The notes below the pieces were generated by a model, which was not told the DNA's origin, made no database searches, and saw nothing but the letters and a program-made list of their open reading frames with translations. From Streptomyces sp. JH34 (GTDB lineage: Bacteria; Actinomycetota; Actinomycetes; Streptomycetales; Streptomycetaceae): a stretch of 64,000 nt of DNA. Shown here one piece after another: positions 34,307-42,904 of the stretch. The DNA lies in the NCBI RefSeq assembly GCF_029428875.1, contig NZ_JAJSOO010000001.1, positions 4,340,001 through 4,404,000 of the forward strand. Direction: 5' to 3'. Position numbers and translations under genes: made by a program. The first letter of the stretch is position 1. Each line of letters starts with the position of its first letter.

Positions 34307-34334
34307 AGGTCCGGACGGCGGACCGTCCGGACCT
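34307..34334. terminator. Terminator, 12-bp stem with CGGA loop
   Basis: AGGTCCGGACGG (34307-34318) pairs exactly with 34323-34334. It lies 15 nt past the stop of the leftward LCP gene at 34350. Confidence 0.85.
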
Positions 34335-34349
34335 ACTGGGTGTCGCGGG

Positions 34350-35642
34350 TCAGCTGCCCTTGACCGTCACCGGCTCGTCGTTCTTGAGCTGCTCCACGAG
34401 CTTCTTGACCTGGTCCTTGTCCCAGACCAGGTTGCCGTTCACGCTCTGGCCGGAGAGCGGGATGTTCATCGACTTGCCCTCGCCGCCCGTGACGCCCTTC
34501 ATCGCGAAGAACATGTTGCCGAGGGACCAGAGCGACATGTCCTTGTCCACGATCAGTGTGTCCAGGCCCGCGCCCATGGTCGGGTACAGCTTGAACGGGT
34601 TGAGGACCGTCGAGGGGGTCGCCGTCTGGGAGGCCAGGGCCGCGAGGAACTTCTGCTGGTTCTTCGTGCGGTCCAGGTCGCTGCCCGCGAAGGCGTACCG
34701 GGTGCGGACGAAGGCGAGGGACTGCTCACCGTTCAGCGTCTGCTTGCCCGCCTGGAAGTCGGCGCCGGACTTCTTGTCCTTGAAGGCCTTCGGGATGTCC
34801 ATCTCGACGCCGCCGATGGCGTCCACGATGTTGGCGAAGCCGCCGAAGCCGATCTCGACGTAGTGGTCGATGCGCAGTCCGGTGTTGAACTCGACCGTGC
34901 GGACCAGCAGCTCCGGGCCGTCCTCGGCGTACGCGGCGTTCAGCTTCGTCGTCCGGCCCGTGCCCGCGAACTTCTTGCCGGACTCGGAGCCGACGAACGA
35001 GGGGATCTCCACGTTGGAGTCGCGGGGCAGGGAGATCATCGTCGGGCCGTTGGACCCGTCGTGCAGGATCATCATCGAGTCGGTCCGCTTGCCCTCGGCG
35101 GAGCCGGTGTGCAGCTTCTTCTTGTCCTCGGCCGTCATGCCCTCACGGCTGTCGGAGCCGACGATGAGGTAGTTCGTGCCGTCGCCCTCGGAGGGGCGCT
35201 CGATGACCTTGGAGAGGTCCACCTCGCGCTTGAGCTTGCCGTCGGCCCAGAAGTACGTGCCGATGGAGACCGCGAGCAGCGCGACCACGAGCGTCAGGGT
35301 GCCGACCTTGAGGCGCCGGCCCCAGTTCGGGGCGGGGCGGGGCCGGACGTAGCCGCCGTCGCCGCCGAAGCCGCCACCGCCGTGACCACCGCCCTGGCCG
35401 CCGCCGCGCTGGCCGCCTCCGTAGACCTGGCCCGTGTTGTAGCCGCTGTCGTAGCCGGGTGCCTCGCCGTGACTGTCGTACCCCTGACCCTGCTGCGCTG
35501 GGATGTGGGGCGGGGACTGTGGCGGCGCGGGGCGCCGCCGGACGTGCGGCATGGCGCGGGCGCTCTCGGGCCGCGGGCTCGCACTGCCCCGCCCGTAGCG
35601 CTCGTCGGGTCGGCCGTTCCGTCCTTCGGGCCATTCGCTCAT
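34350..35642 (-). CDS. LytR-CpsA-Psr (LCP) family transferase 1
   Basis: A 430-residue protein: a cytoplasmic N-terminus (1-105) that is Pro/Gln-rich then Gly-rich, one membrane helix (about 110-130), and an extracytoplasmic LCP domain. LCP marks are NYLIVGSDSREG, MISLPRDSNVEIP (Arg/Asp pyrophosphate-binding segment), KLNAAYAEDGPELLVRTVE and LAFVRTRYAFAGSDLDR. LCP enzymes move undecaprenyl-linked glycopolymers onto peptidoglycan. No C-terminal LytR_C domain follows. ATG 35642 lacks a clear ribosome site. It is one of five LCP genes in 10 kb. Confidence 0.93.
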   Translation of the reverse strand: MSEWPEGRNGRPDERYGRGSASPRPESARAMPHVRRRPAPPQSPPHIPAQQGQGYDSHGEAPGYDSGYNTGQVYGGGQRGGGQGGGHGGGGFGGDGGYVRPRPAPNWGRRLKVGTLTLVVALLAVSIGTYFWADGKLKREVDLSKVIERPSEGDGTNYLIVGSDSREGMTAEDKKKLHTGSAEGKRTDSMMILHDGSNGPTMISLPRDSNVEIPSFVGSESGKKFAGTGRTTKLNAAYAEDGPELLVRTVEFNTGLRIDHYVEIGFGGFANIVDAIGGVEMDIPKAFKDKKSGADFQAGKQTLNGEQSLAFVRTRYAFAGSDLDRTKNQQKFLAALASQTATPSTVLNPFKLYPTMGAGLDTLIVDKDMSLWSLGNMFFAMKGVTGGEGKSMNIPLSGQSVNGNLVWDKDQVKKLVEQLKNDEPVTVKGS

Positions 35643-35761
35643 GCCGACCAGTGTGCCGTCTCGACCTGTGCCTCTTACAGGGTGTACCGGGGATCGGGTC
35701 ACGGCTGTTGCGAAGCTGATGCAATGCAACCGGGGGCAAGCCCCCGCATAAGGTGGACCGT

Positions 35762-36310
35762 ATGACAGATCAGCCCCAGCCACCGGAGGGTGAGATTCCG
35801 GCCAAGCCGACCTCGGCCTCCCGGACCACCCTCAGCCACATCATGACCGGCAACGACACCAATCTCCTGGGTACGGTGCACGGCGGCGTGATCATGAAGC
35901 TGGTCGACGACGCGGCCGGGGCGGTCGCGGGCCGGCACTCCGGCGGCCCGGCCGTGACGGCCTCGATGGACGAGATGGTCTTCCTGGAGCCGGTCCGCGT
36001 CGGTGACCTTGTTCACGTCCGGGCCCAGGTGAACTGGACCGGCCGCTCCTCCATGGAGGTCGGCGTCCGCGTCATGGCGGAACGGTGGAACGAGTCGACC
36101 CCGGCCCAGCAGGTCGGCAGCGCCTACCTGGTGTTCGCGGCGGTCGACGAGGACGGCAAACCGCGGCAGGTGCCGCAGGTCGTGCCGGAGACGGAGCGCG
36201 ACAAGCGGCGCTACCAGGAGGCGCAGATCCGGCGCACCCACCGTCTCGCCAGGCGGCGTGCGATCAAGGAGCTGCGGGAACAGCGCGTTGCCGAGGGCAT
36301 CGGCGACTGA
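35762..36310 (+). CDS. Hotdog-fold acyl-CoA thioesterase
   Basis: A 182-residue cytoplasmic protein resembling the YciA/ACOT group. It has NLLGTVHGGVIMKLVDDAAG (hotdog helix with the catalytic acid), ASMDEMVFLEPVRVGD and the GSAYLVFAAVDEDGKP strand; the C-terminal 50 residues are Arg-rich. It hydrolyses acyl-CoA to free acid and CoA. ATG 35762, with AAGGTGG 5 nt upstream, is preferred to GTG 35753, which overlaps that site. Divergent from LCP 1. Confidence 0.9.
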   Translation: MTDQPQPPEGEIPAKPTSASRTTLSHIMTGNDTNLLGTVHGGVIMKLVDDAAGAVAGRHSGGPAVTASMDEMVFLEPVRVGDLVHVRAQVNWTGRSSMEVGVRVMAERWNESTPAQQVGSAYLVFAAVDEDGKPRQVPQVVPETERDKRRYQEAQIRRTHRLARRRAIKELREQRVAEGIGD

Positions 36311-36466
36311 GGACGCCGCGCGAGGACCGTCCTGCCGCTCCGGCCGGCGGGCCGGCGAACGGACGAGGGTGGCCACACCGCTCCCAGGCCGGCGGCCTCG
36401 GCGGTCATCGCCCTCGCGGCGGCCGTGTCCTCACGGCGCCGCGAGGCGTGACCCCCGGAGGCACGG

Positions 36467-37978
36467 TCAGGGGCAGACGACCTGGTCACCCGTGACCGTG
36501 CCGAACTCACCCCGCTGCGGGTCCTCCGCCTTCACCCGCCGCACCTCGGTGAAGTCCGAACCCGCCGTCACCTTCATGGTCCCGCCCTGCCCCTTCACCG
36601 CCCGGAGCTCGCACCCGGGCAGTGCGGTGGCCAGGGACTTCGCCGACCGGTCCCAGCGCGGGTCGTAGGAGACCACCGTCCGCTTCAGATCGCCCGACGC
36701 GCCGCCCAGCGGGGAGCGCGTGGTGTCGAAACCGGTGGAGCGCAGCGCCTCGTCGACGTCCTGCCCGAGCCCGTCCTTCGGCGTCCCGTTGTAGACCTGC
36801 ACCCGGATCTGCTCCGGGGCCACGTCGACGAGCGTCGCCTTGGGCTGCTTCGGCACGTGCGGGGCGAGCGGCCGGTCCTCGCGCAGGGCTCGGAACATCT
36901 TCTGCGACTTCTCGGCGTCCCACTTCACGGTGGAGCCGATGCCCTTCACCTGGAAGCCCTCCTCCTCCAGGGGCACCGAGGCGAACTCGGACGAGGACGG
37001 GGTGAAGCCGCGCATGGCCTTGCCGAGCTCCAGCATCTGTTCCGTGCCGAAGCCCTTGTCCGCGCGGACCGACTCGAGCATCGACGAGGCGACCTCCTGG
37101 AACTTCACCGGGTTCATCAGCACACCGCTGCTGGTCGTCTGCTTGATCAACGCGGCCATGAACTTCTGCTGCCGCTGCATCCGCCCCAGGTCGGCAGCCC
37201 CGTCGAGGTGCCGGGAGCGTACGTACTGAAGGGCCTGCCCGCCGTCCAGCTCGTGGGTGCCCGCCGTCAGGTCCAGGCCGGTGTAGGAGTCCTTGAGCGG
37301 CTTGGCCGTGCAGATCTCCACCCCGCCCAGGGTGTCGACCGTCTTCATGAAGCTGGTGAAGTCGACCTCCAGATAGTGGTCGATCTTCACGCCCGTCATC
37401 TGCTCGACGGTCCGCACCGTGAGATGGGGTCCGCCCTCGGCGTAGGCGGCGTTCAGCTTCACCGGATGGGCGGAGTGCTCCTTGCCGGTCGTGCCGTCGG
37501 TGTGCTCCGGGAGCTCGGCGTAGCTGTCGCGCGGCAGGCTGACGACACTGGCGCGCTGCTTGTCGGCCGAGACGTGTACGAGCATGAGGGTGTCGGTGCA
37601 GTGGCAGGGCGCGCCGCCCAGCTTGTACTTCTTCTTCTCCGCGGGGCTGATCCTGTCGCGGCCGTCGGTGCCGACGAGTAGGAAGTTCATGCCGTGACCG
37701 CCCGCGGGACGGTTCTTCATGTCCTTGAAGGGGTCGACCCGGTCGATCCCCGTCTCCAGACCGCTCACCACGGCATGGCCGATCCCGCCGGCGCCGAGCA
37801 CCAGCACGGACAGCCCGGTGACGATCCGCATGCCCCACCGGGGCGGCGGCTTGCGCTTCCCGTTCCGGTTCCGCCCGGCGGGGCGACCGCCGGGCGGAAC
37901 CTGCTGCCGTGAGGACCTGCGCTGCGGTGGAGCGGTGCGGGGGTGTGGTGGACGGGGCGATCGGTGCGGCGTGGGCAC
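36467..37978 (-). CDS. LCP family transferase 2 with LytR_C domain
   Basis: A 503-residue protein: a basic Pro/Arg-rich N-terminus, one membrane helix near residue 65, an LCP domain (NFLLVGTDGRDRI, VVSLPRDSYAELP, KLNAAYAEGGPHLTVRTVE, LQYVRSRHLDGAADLGR) and a C-terminal LytR_C domain starting IRVQVYNGTPKDGLG. It attaches lipid-linked glycopolymers to the wall. GTG 37978 follows GGAGGT with a 7-nt gap, which settles the start. The glycosyltransferase at 38169 is divergent from it. Confidence 0.92.
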   Translation of the reverse strand: MPTPHRSPRPPHPRTAPPQRRSSRQQVPPGGRPAGRNRNGKRKPPPRWGMRIVTGLSVLVLGAGGIGHAVVSGLETGIDRVDPFKDMKNRPAGGHGMNFLLVGTDGRDRISPAEKKKYKLGGAPCHCTDTLMLVHVSADKQRASVVSLPRDSYAELPEHTDGTTGKEHSAHPVKLNAAYAEGGPHLTVRTVEQMTGVKIDHYLEVDFTSFMKTVDTLGGVEICTAKPLKDSYTGLDLTAGTHELDGGQALQYVRSRHLDGAADLGRMQRQQKFMAALIKQTTSSGVLMNPVKFQEVASSMLESVRADKGFGTEQMLELGKAMRGFTPSSSEFASVPLEEEGFQVKGIGSTVKWDAEKSQKMFRALREDRPLAPHVPKQPKATLVDVAPEQIRVQVYNGTPKDGLGQDVDEALRSTGFDTTRSPLGGASGDLKRTVVSYDPRWDRSAKSLATALPGCELRAVKGQGGTMKVTAGSDFTEVRRVKAEDPQRGEFGTVTGDQVVCP

Positions 37979-38168
37979 GAGGGACACCTCCGCGCGAGCG
38001 AGTGGGACTTTCGCACGGTAGGCCCATACGACTTGCAGACCGGGAGGAGAACCGGCGGCGCGCGCCGCTGTCCCCCGTTCGCGGTAACGTGGCGGCCGAA
38101 TCACGCCGCCTCCTGGGGTGCGAAATCCCCCGGAACCCCGGCGCCCCCGAGGACCCCCCGAGGACCAC

Positions 38169-39192
38169 ATGTCTGCCGCGCAGTACCCCGCCGTCTCCGT
38201 GATCATGCCGGTGCTCAACGAGGAACGCCATCTCAGGAACTCGGTCCGGCACATCCTGGAGCAGGAGTACGCCGGCGAGATGGAGGTGGTGATCGCCCTC
38301 GGCCCGTCGGACGACCGTACGGACGAGATCGCCGCCGAGCTGGTCCGGGAGGACTCCCGGGTCCACACGGTCCCCAATCCGACCGGCCGCACCCCTGCCG
38401 CGCTCAACGCCGCGATCAAGGCGTCACATCACCCGATCGTGGTACGCGTGGACGGCCACGGCATGCTCTCGCCGAACTACATCGCGACGGCGGTGCGGCT
38501 CCTGGAGGAGACCGGCGCGCAGAACGTGGGCGGCATCATGCACGCCGAGGGCGAGAACGCCTGGGAGGACGCCGTCGCCGCCGCGATGACGTCGAAGATC
38601 GGTGTCGGCAACGCGGCCTTCCACACAGGCGGGAAGGCGGGCCCGGCCGAGACCGTGTATCTCGGGGTCTTCCGCCGCGAGGCGCTGGAGCGCGCCGACG
38701 GTTACAACGTGGAGTTCATCCGCGCCCAGGACTGGGAGCTGAACTTCCGCATCCGCGAGGCGGGCGGCCTGATCTGGTTCTCGCCCGAGCTGAAGGTCCA
38801 GTACCGTCCGCGGCCCAGCATCCGCGCCCTCTCCAAGCAGTACAAGGAGTACGGCCGCTGGCGCCACGTCGTGGCCCGCTACCACTCCGGCTCGATCAAC
38901 CTGCGCTACCTGGCCCCCCCCGACCGCCGTCTGCGCGATAGCGGCCGGCATCGTCGTGGGCGCCACCGTCACCCCGTGGGCGTTCGTCGTGCCCGCCGGG
39001 TACGCCGCGGCGATCGCCGTCGGATCGCTGCCCGCCGGCAAGGGCCTGCCGGTGAAGGCACGGGCGCAGATCCCGGTGGCGCTGGCCACCATGCACATGT
39101 CGTGGGGATACGGCTTCCTGACGAGCCCCCGCTCGCTGGCGAGGAAGGTCATCGCCAGCCGCCGTCCGGCCGTGCGGGAGCAGACGGCCTGA
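38169..39192 (+). pseudogene. GT2 glycosyltransferase, frameshifted at a C8 tract
   Basis: The first 250 codons encode an ExoA-like GT-A domain: VSVIMPVLNEERHLRNSVRH, VRVDGHGMLSPNYI (metal-binding Asp), FRREALERADGYN and the QDWELNFRIREAGG block. At 38914-38921 a run of eight C shifts the frame. Removing one C restores the reading LAPPTAV, then a hydrophobic C-terminus (WAFVVPAGYAAAIAVG) ending at 39192 with the natural TGA. As given, translation runs on in Arg-rich garbage to 39275. ATG 38169 follows AGGACC. The intact protein would be about 340 residues with a membrane-bound tail. Confidence 0.82.
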
Positions 39193-39204
39193 CCGCGCCG
39201 GGAG

Positions 39205-39246
39205 AACGAGGAGGGCCCCGCCGTGAACGGCGGGGCCCTCCTCGTT
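39205..39246. terminator. Bidirectional terminator, 19-bp stem with TGAA loop
   Basis: Arms 39205-39223 and 39228-39246 are perfectly complementary. The hairpin separates the convergent GT2 gene and LCP 3. Confidence 0.9.
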
Positions 39247-39252
39247 CGTGGT

Positions 39253-40935
39253 CTACCAGGTGTAGTTCGGGTTGACGTGCATGCACGCCTCCTCGTTGGC
39301 GCCGTTGAGCGCACCCGCCGACTCGGGCGTCTTCTCCTCGCCCGTCTTGGCCGGGTAGGCCCCGTCCGCACGCCAGTCGGCACCGACCGCCAGCACGATG
39401 CCCGAGACCTCGGCCGACTTCTTGACCTGCGAGACCGGGATCCCGAGAGCCTTGGCGGCAGCCTGGGCGTCGCCCTCCAGCTCCGCGCTGGGGTAGAGGA
39501 CCCCCGTCGTGGCCGCGGGTTCGATGTTCTGGGAGTCGATGCCCGTCTTGGTGAAGCCCGCGTCGGCCAGCAGTCCCTGGACCGTGCTCGCCCTGCCCTG
39601 GGCGGGACCCTGGGCGTCCGTGCCGGTCGCGTTGCGCACGGTGATCGCGATCTCGCCCGCGGGGGCGGAGGCGTCCTTGGCGACCGGGGCCTTGCGCTTG
39701 GAGGCCTTGCCGTCCAGCGGAATGTCCTCCCGGACCATCCGGAACAGCTGCTCGGCCTCGCCGGGCTTGGGCAGCACCCGGCCGTCGAGAACACCCGTTC
39801 CGTAGACGTTCGGCATCGTCGTCATGGTGATGCGGTTCGTCGGGGCCTTCTTCAGCTCCTCGGCCAGGTCGTACAGCTTCTTGACCGTGTCGAGCCCCTC
39901 GTCGACGGTCAGCGCGTTCGTGGCGGCCTCGGCGAGGTTCATCAGCTTGCCGGGGTCGGTGAGCTTCGTGCCCTTGCGCAGCTCACGCACCATCGAGTTC
40001 AGGTACTGGTGCTGGGCCTTCGCCCGCCCCAGGTCGGTGTTGTCCTCGAATCCGTACCGGGTGCGCAGCCACTGGAGGGCCTGCTCGCCCTTGACGGGTG
40101 TGGTGCCCTCCTTCAGCTTCAGTCCGGACCCCTTGCCGTCGGCGCCGTGGGAGTACACGTTGGCGTCGACACACACCGGTACGCCGCCGACCGCGTCGGC
40201 CATCGAGACCACACCCGCGAAGTCGATCATCATGAAGTGGTCGATCGTGATCCCGGTGAGTTCGTACCAGGCGGCCACGGTGCAGCCGGGCCCGCCGCGG
40301 CCGAGGCTCTCGTTCGTCTGGACGCGCGTCGTGCTCGCCGCGTACACCTTCTTCGAGTCCGGGTCCGTGCACTTCGGCATCGTGAGCATCGTGTCGCGCG
40401 GCATGCTCACCACGGAGATGTTGCTGCGGTCCGCGGACAGGTGGAGCAGCATCTGCACGTCCGCGAGCGGCGTGCCGCCGAAGGTCTCCTTGGCGCCGCC
40501 GAGCTTCTGGTTCTCCTTGGAGTCCCGGGCGTCGGAGCCGATGATCAGGATGTTCAGGGGGGTCTGCCCGGCGGCGTTGGCCTTGTGGTCGGCCATCTCC
40601 TTGTCGCCGAGGGTCAGGTCCTCCTTCTTGATGTTGCCGTTGAGGTGGCGGTAGTAGAGGTAACCGGCGCCGCCGGTGCCGAGTATCAGCAGCGCGAGGA
40701 CCGACGCCACCCAGCGCAGTATGCGTCGCTTACCGCCTTTGGGCGTCCGGCGTGCCCGCCGGTCGGTCCCCGACGGCCTGTCCCCGTCCTCCGGTGGGGC
40801 GGACCGCTCCCGCCGGCCGCGACCGGCGCGTGCGGCTGCCCGGCCGCCGGACGTGCCGGTTCCGCCGTCGCCGCGCGGCCCGTCGTGCCGTCCGCGCGAC
40901 CGCGTTCCCTCCCCGCGCATGCTGCTTCGTCCCAC
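39253..40935 (-). CDS. LCP family transferase 3 with LytR_C domain
   Basis: A 560-residue protein. Its N-terminal 75 residues are Arg/Gly-rich and cytoplasmic, followed by a helix (VASVLALLILGTGGAGYLYY). The LCP domain contains NILIIGSDARDS, VVSMPRDTMLTMP, the WYELTGITIDHFMMIDF segment and LQWLRTRYGFEDNTDLGRAK; a LytR_C domain begins IAITVRNATGTDAQG. The start could be GTG 40935 (after AGGGGG) or ATG 40920. It ends in the long stem it shares with the GT2 gene. Its closest look-alike in the window is LCP 4, so the two are probably tandem duplicates. Confidence 0.92.
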   Translation of the reverse strand: MGRSSMRGEGTRSRGRHDGPRGDGGTGTSGGRAAARAGRGRRERSAPPEDGDRPSGTDRRARRTPKGGKRRILRWVASVLALLILGTGGAGYLYYRHLNGNIKKEDLTLGDKEMADHKANAAGQTPLNILIIGSDARDSKENQKLGGAKETFGGTPLADVQMLLHLSADRSNISVVSMPRDTMLTMPKCTDPDSKKVYAASTTRVQTNESLGRGGPGCTVAAWYELTGITIDHFMMIDFAGVVSMADAVGGVPVCVDANVYSHGADGKGSGLKLKEGTTPVKGEQALQWLRTRYGFEDNTDLGRAKAQHQYLNSMVRELRKGTKLTDPGKLMNLAEAATNALTVDEGLDTVKKLYDLAEELKKAPTNRITMTTMPNVYGTGVLDGRVLPKPGEAEQLFRMVREDIPLDGKASKRKAPVAKDASAPAGEIAITVRNATGTDAQGPAQGRASTVQGLLADAGFTKTGIDSQNIEPAATTGVLYPSAELEGDAQAAAKALGIPVSQVKKSAEVSGIVLAVGADWRADGAYPAKTGEEKTPESAGALNGANEEACMHVNPNYTW

Positions 40936-40983
40936 CAGGGCCCCCTGCTCCTCTGAATTCCGATGTGGCGCGACGACCCGTCG

Positions 40984-42681
40984 TCACTTCGCGCATACCG
41001 CCTTGTCGGCGTCGGCCCTCTGCATGTCCTCCGGCGCCTTCGCCGGACCCGTGACAGGGACTCCCGCCCCTTCGAAGTCCGCTCCCAGGGTCAGCACCAT
41101 CGCCTGCAAGCCTTCGGCGTCGGATGCTCCCTGCTTGAGTGCGGTGGCGGGCAGGCCCATGATGTCCGCGAGCGCGCGGGCCTGGTCCGCCTGGCCGGGC
41201 GTGTACGCCAGCGTCGTGGTGTCGATCTTCGCCGGGGCGTTCGCCTTGTTCGTGGACCGTGTGACACCGTGCTCGCTCCGCAGCCATTCGACGGTCGCGC
41301 CCGCCGCGCCGGTGATGTCCCCGCCGTTGAGGACGTCGACGCGTATGCCGGCCGCGGCGGCCCTGCTGCCCTCGAGGACCGCCTGCTGCTTGCTCTCGGC
41401 CGCCTTCTCCTTCTTCTTCACCTCGGTGAGTGAGGTGTCGGAGCGCATCATGGCGAACAGCTGTGCGGCCTTCTGCGGCTCGACGACCACGGTGACCGGT
41501 GTCGGCTCGGCCGGGTTGTCCTTCACCGGCAGGGTGACGAAGGTGATGTTCTTCGTGTCGATCCTGCCCAGCTCCTGGGCGAGCGAGGTCAGCTTCTTGA
41601 TCGACCCGATCCCGGAGTCCACGGTCAGCGCCTTGGTCGCCGCGTCGGCGAGCTCGAAGAGCTTGCCCGGGTCGGTGAGCGTGTCGTCGGACTTCATCTG
41701 ACGGATCATCGAGCCGATGAACTGCTGCTGGACCTTGATCCGGTCGAGGTCGCTCTGGTTCCCGAAGCTGTGCCGGGTGCGGACGAAGGCCAGCGCGTCC
41801 TCGCCCTCGACCGTGGACTCGCCCGCCGGCAGGTCGAGGTGCGAGTCCGGGTCCTTGACCGCCTTGTCCAGGCAGACCTTGACCCCGCCGACGGCCGTGG
41901 AGAGGGTCTTCACCGCGTTGAAGTCGACCATCATGAAGTGGTCCACCGACAGGCCGGTGATCTTCTTGACCGTCCGCATGGTGCAGCCCGGGTCGCGCCC
42001 CTCCTGGCCGAGGCTGACGTTGAAGCGCACGTTCCGCGTGCCGGGTACGACCTTCCCGGAACCGTCCGCCTGCTTGGTGGTGCAGTCCGGGATGTCCGTT
42101 ATCAGGTCCCTGGGGATGCTCATCGCCGTCGCGTTGGTCCGGTCGGCGGAGACGTGGAACAGGATGTTGGTGTCGGCGTGGCCCGAGCTGCCCTTGTCGC
42201 CGTAGCCCTCGTTGCCCTCGCCGGTCCGCCTGTCCGTGCCGATGACCAGGATGTCGAGCGGTCCGTCGGCGGCGACGCTCTTGCTGCCCGCGTCACCGAC
42301 GTCGACGGTGTCCAGGTTGCCGTCGAACTTCTGGTAGAGCGCGTAGGCGCCCGTCGATCCGGCCACGAGCACGAAGGCCGTGACCCCGCCGGTCCACAGC
42401 AGGGCCTTCTTCCGCCGCGACGGGACCGGCCTGCGGCCCGGGCTGCCGGGCGGCGGCTGCTGGCCGCGCCCCGTCTGCCTGCGGCTCCGCTGGGCGGGCA
42501 CCTCACCGCGGCGCGAAGAGGATTCCCTCCGGCTGCCGGAGCGGTCCCGTGCACGCGAAGGGTCCGACGACTCTGTTCCGGAGTGGTTCAGTCGCAATTC
42601 GTAATTGCCGGTCCGCCGGTTGAGCACCCACTGGTCGGCGGGATCGATTTCGTCCGCCCGCCCACGGCTATTCCCGTCCAC
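40984..42681 (-). CDS. LCP family transferase 4 with LytR_C domain
   Basis: A 565-residue protein beginning VDGNSRGRADEIDPADQWVL, a conserved-looking cytoplasmic head, then Ser/Arg-rich linker and a membrane helix near residue 100. LCP marks: DILVIGTDRRTGEG, AMSIPRDLITDIP, TGLSVDHFMMVDFNAVK, LAFVRTRHSFGNQSDLDR. LytR_C begins IRVDVLNGGDITGA. I chose GTG 42681 (AGGAAA just upstream) rather than an ORF start 33 codons earlier. It shares architecture with LCP 3, 48 nt downstream. Confidence 0.92.
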   Translation of the reverse strand: MDGNSRGRADEIDPADQWVLNRRTGNYELRLNHSGTESSDPSRARDRSGSRRESSSRRGEVPAQRSRRQTGRGQQPPPGSPGRRPVPSRRKKALLWTGGVTAFVLVAGSTGAYALYQKFDGNLDTVDVGDAGSKSVAADGPLDILVIGTDRRTGEGNEGYGDKGSSGHADTNILFHVSADRTNATAMSIPRDLITDIPDCTTKQADGSGKVVPGTRNVRFNVSLGQEGRDPGCTMRTVKKITGLSVDHFMMVDFNAVKTLSTAVGGVKVCLDKAVKDPDSHLDLPAGESTVEGEDALAFVRTRHSFGNQSDLDRIKVQQQFIGSMIRQMKSDDTLTDPGKLFELADAATKALTVDSGIGSIKKLTSLAQELGRIDTKNITFVTLPVKDNPAEPTPVTVVVEPQKAAQLFAMMRSDTSLTEVKKKEKAAESKQQAVLEGSRAAAAGIRVDVLNGGDITGAAGATVEWLRSEHGVTRSTNKANAPAKIDTTTLAYTPGQADQARALADIMGLPATALKQGASDAEGLQAMVLTLGADFEGAGVPVTGPAKAPEDMQRADADKAVCAK

Positions 42682-42904
42682 GGTTTCCTGGATCCTCCGT
42701 CGGTGCCACGCGAAGCGCCTTCCCCGGCCGGGCGCTCGGTCGCTCGGTCCGGCTGTGCGCGGCCTGATGGCCGCGAGCACCGGATCGCGTCACACTATCC
42801 GGCGGAATCGGCCAGAGGGGACGCGCGTGACACATTCCACGCTCCTTACAACCGGGCATTCCGCCTGTTCCGCTCCGATTACTGTCCATGGCTTGGCCAT
42901 TGTT

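Noticed and set aside
38118..39275. 385-residue uninterrupted reading of the GT2 gene
   Set aside because: After codon 250 the translation becomes Arg/Gly-rich and overlaps a terminator, while the +1 frame continues a hydrophobic, family-like C-terminus; a frameshift is the better explanation.
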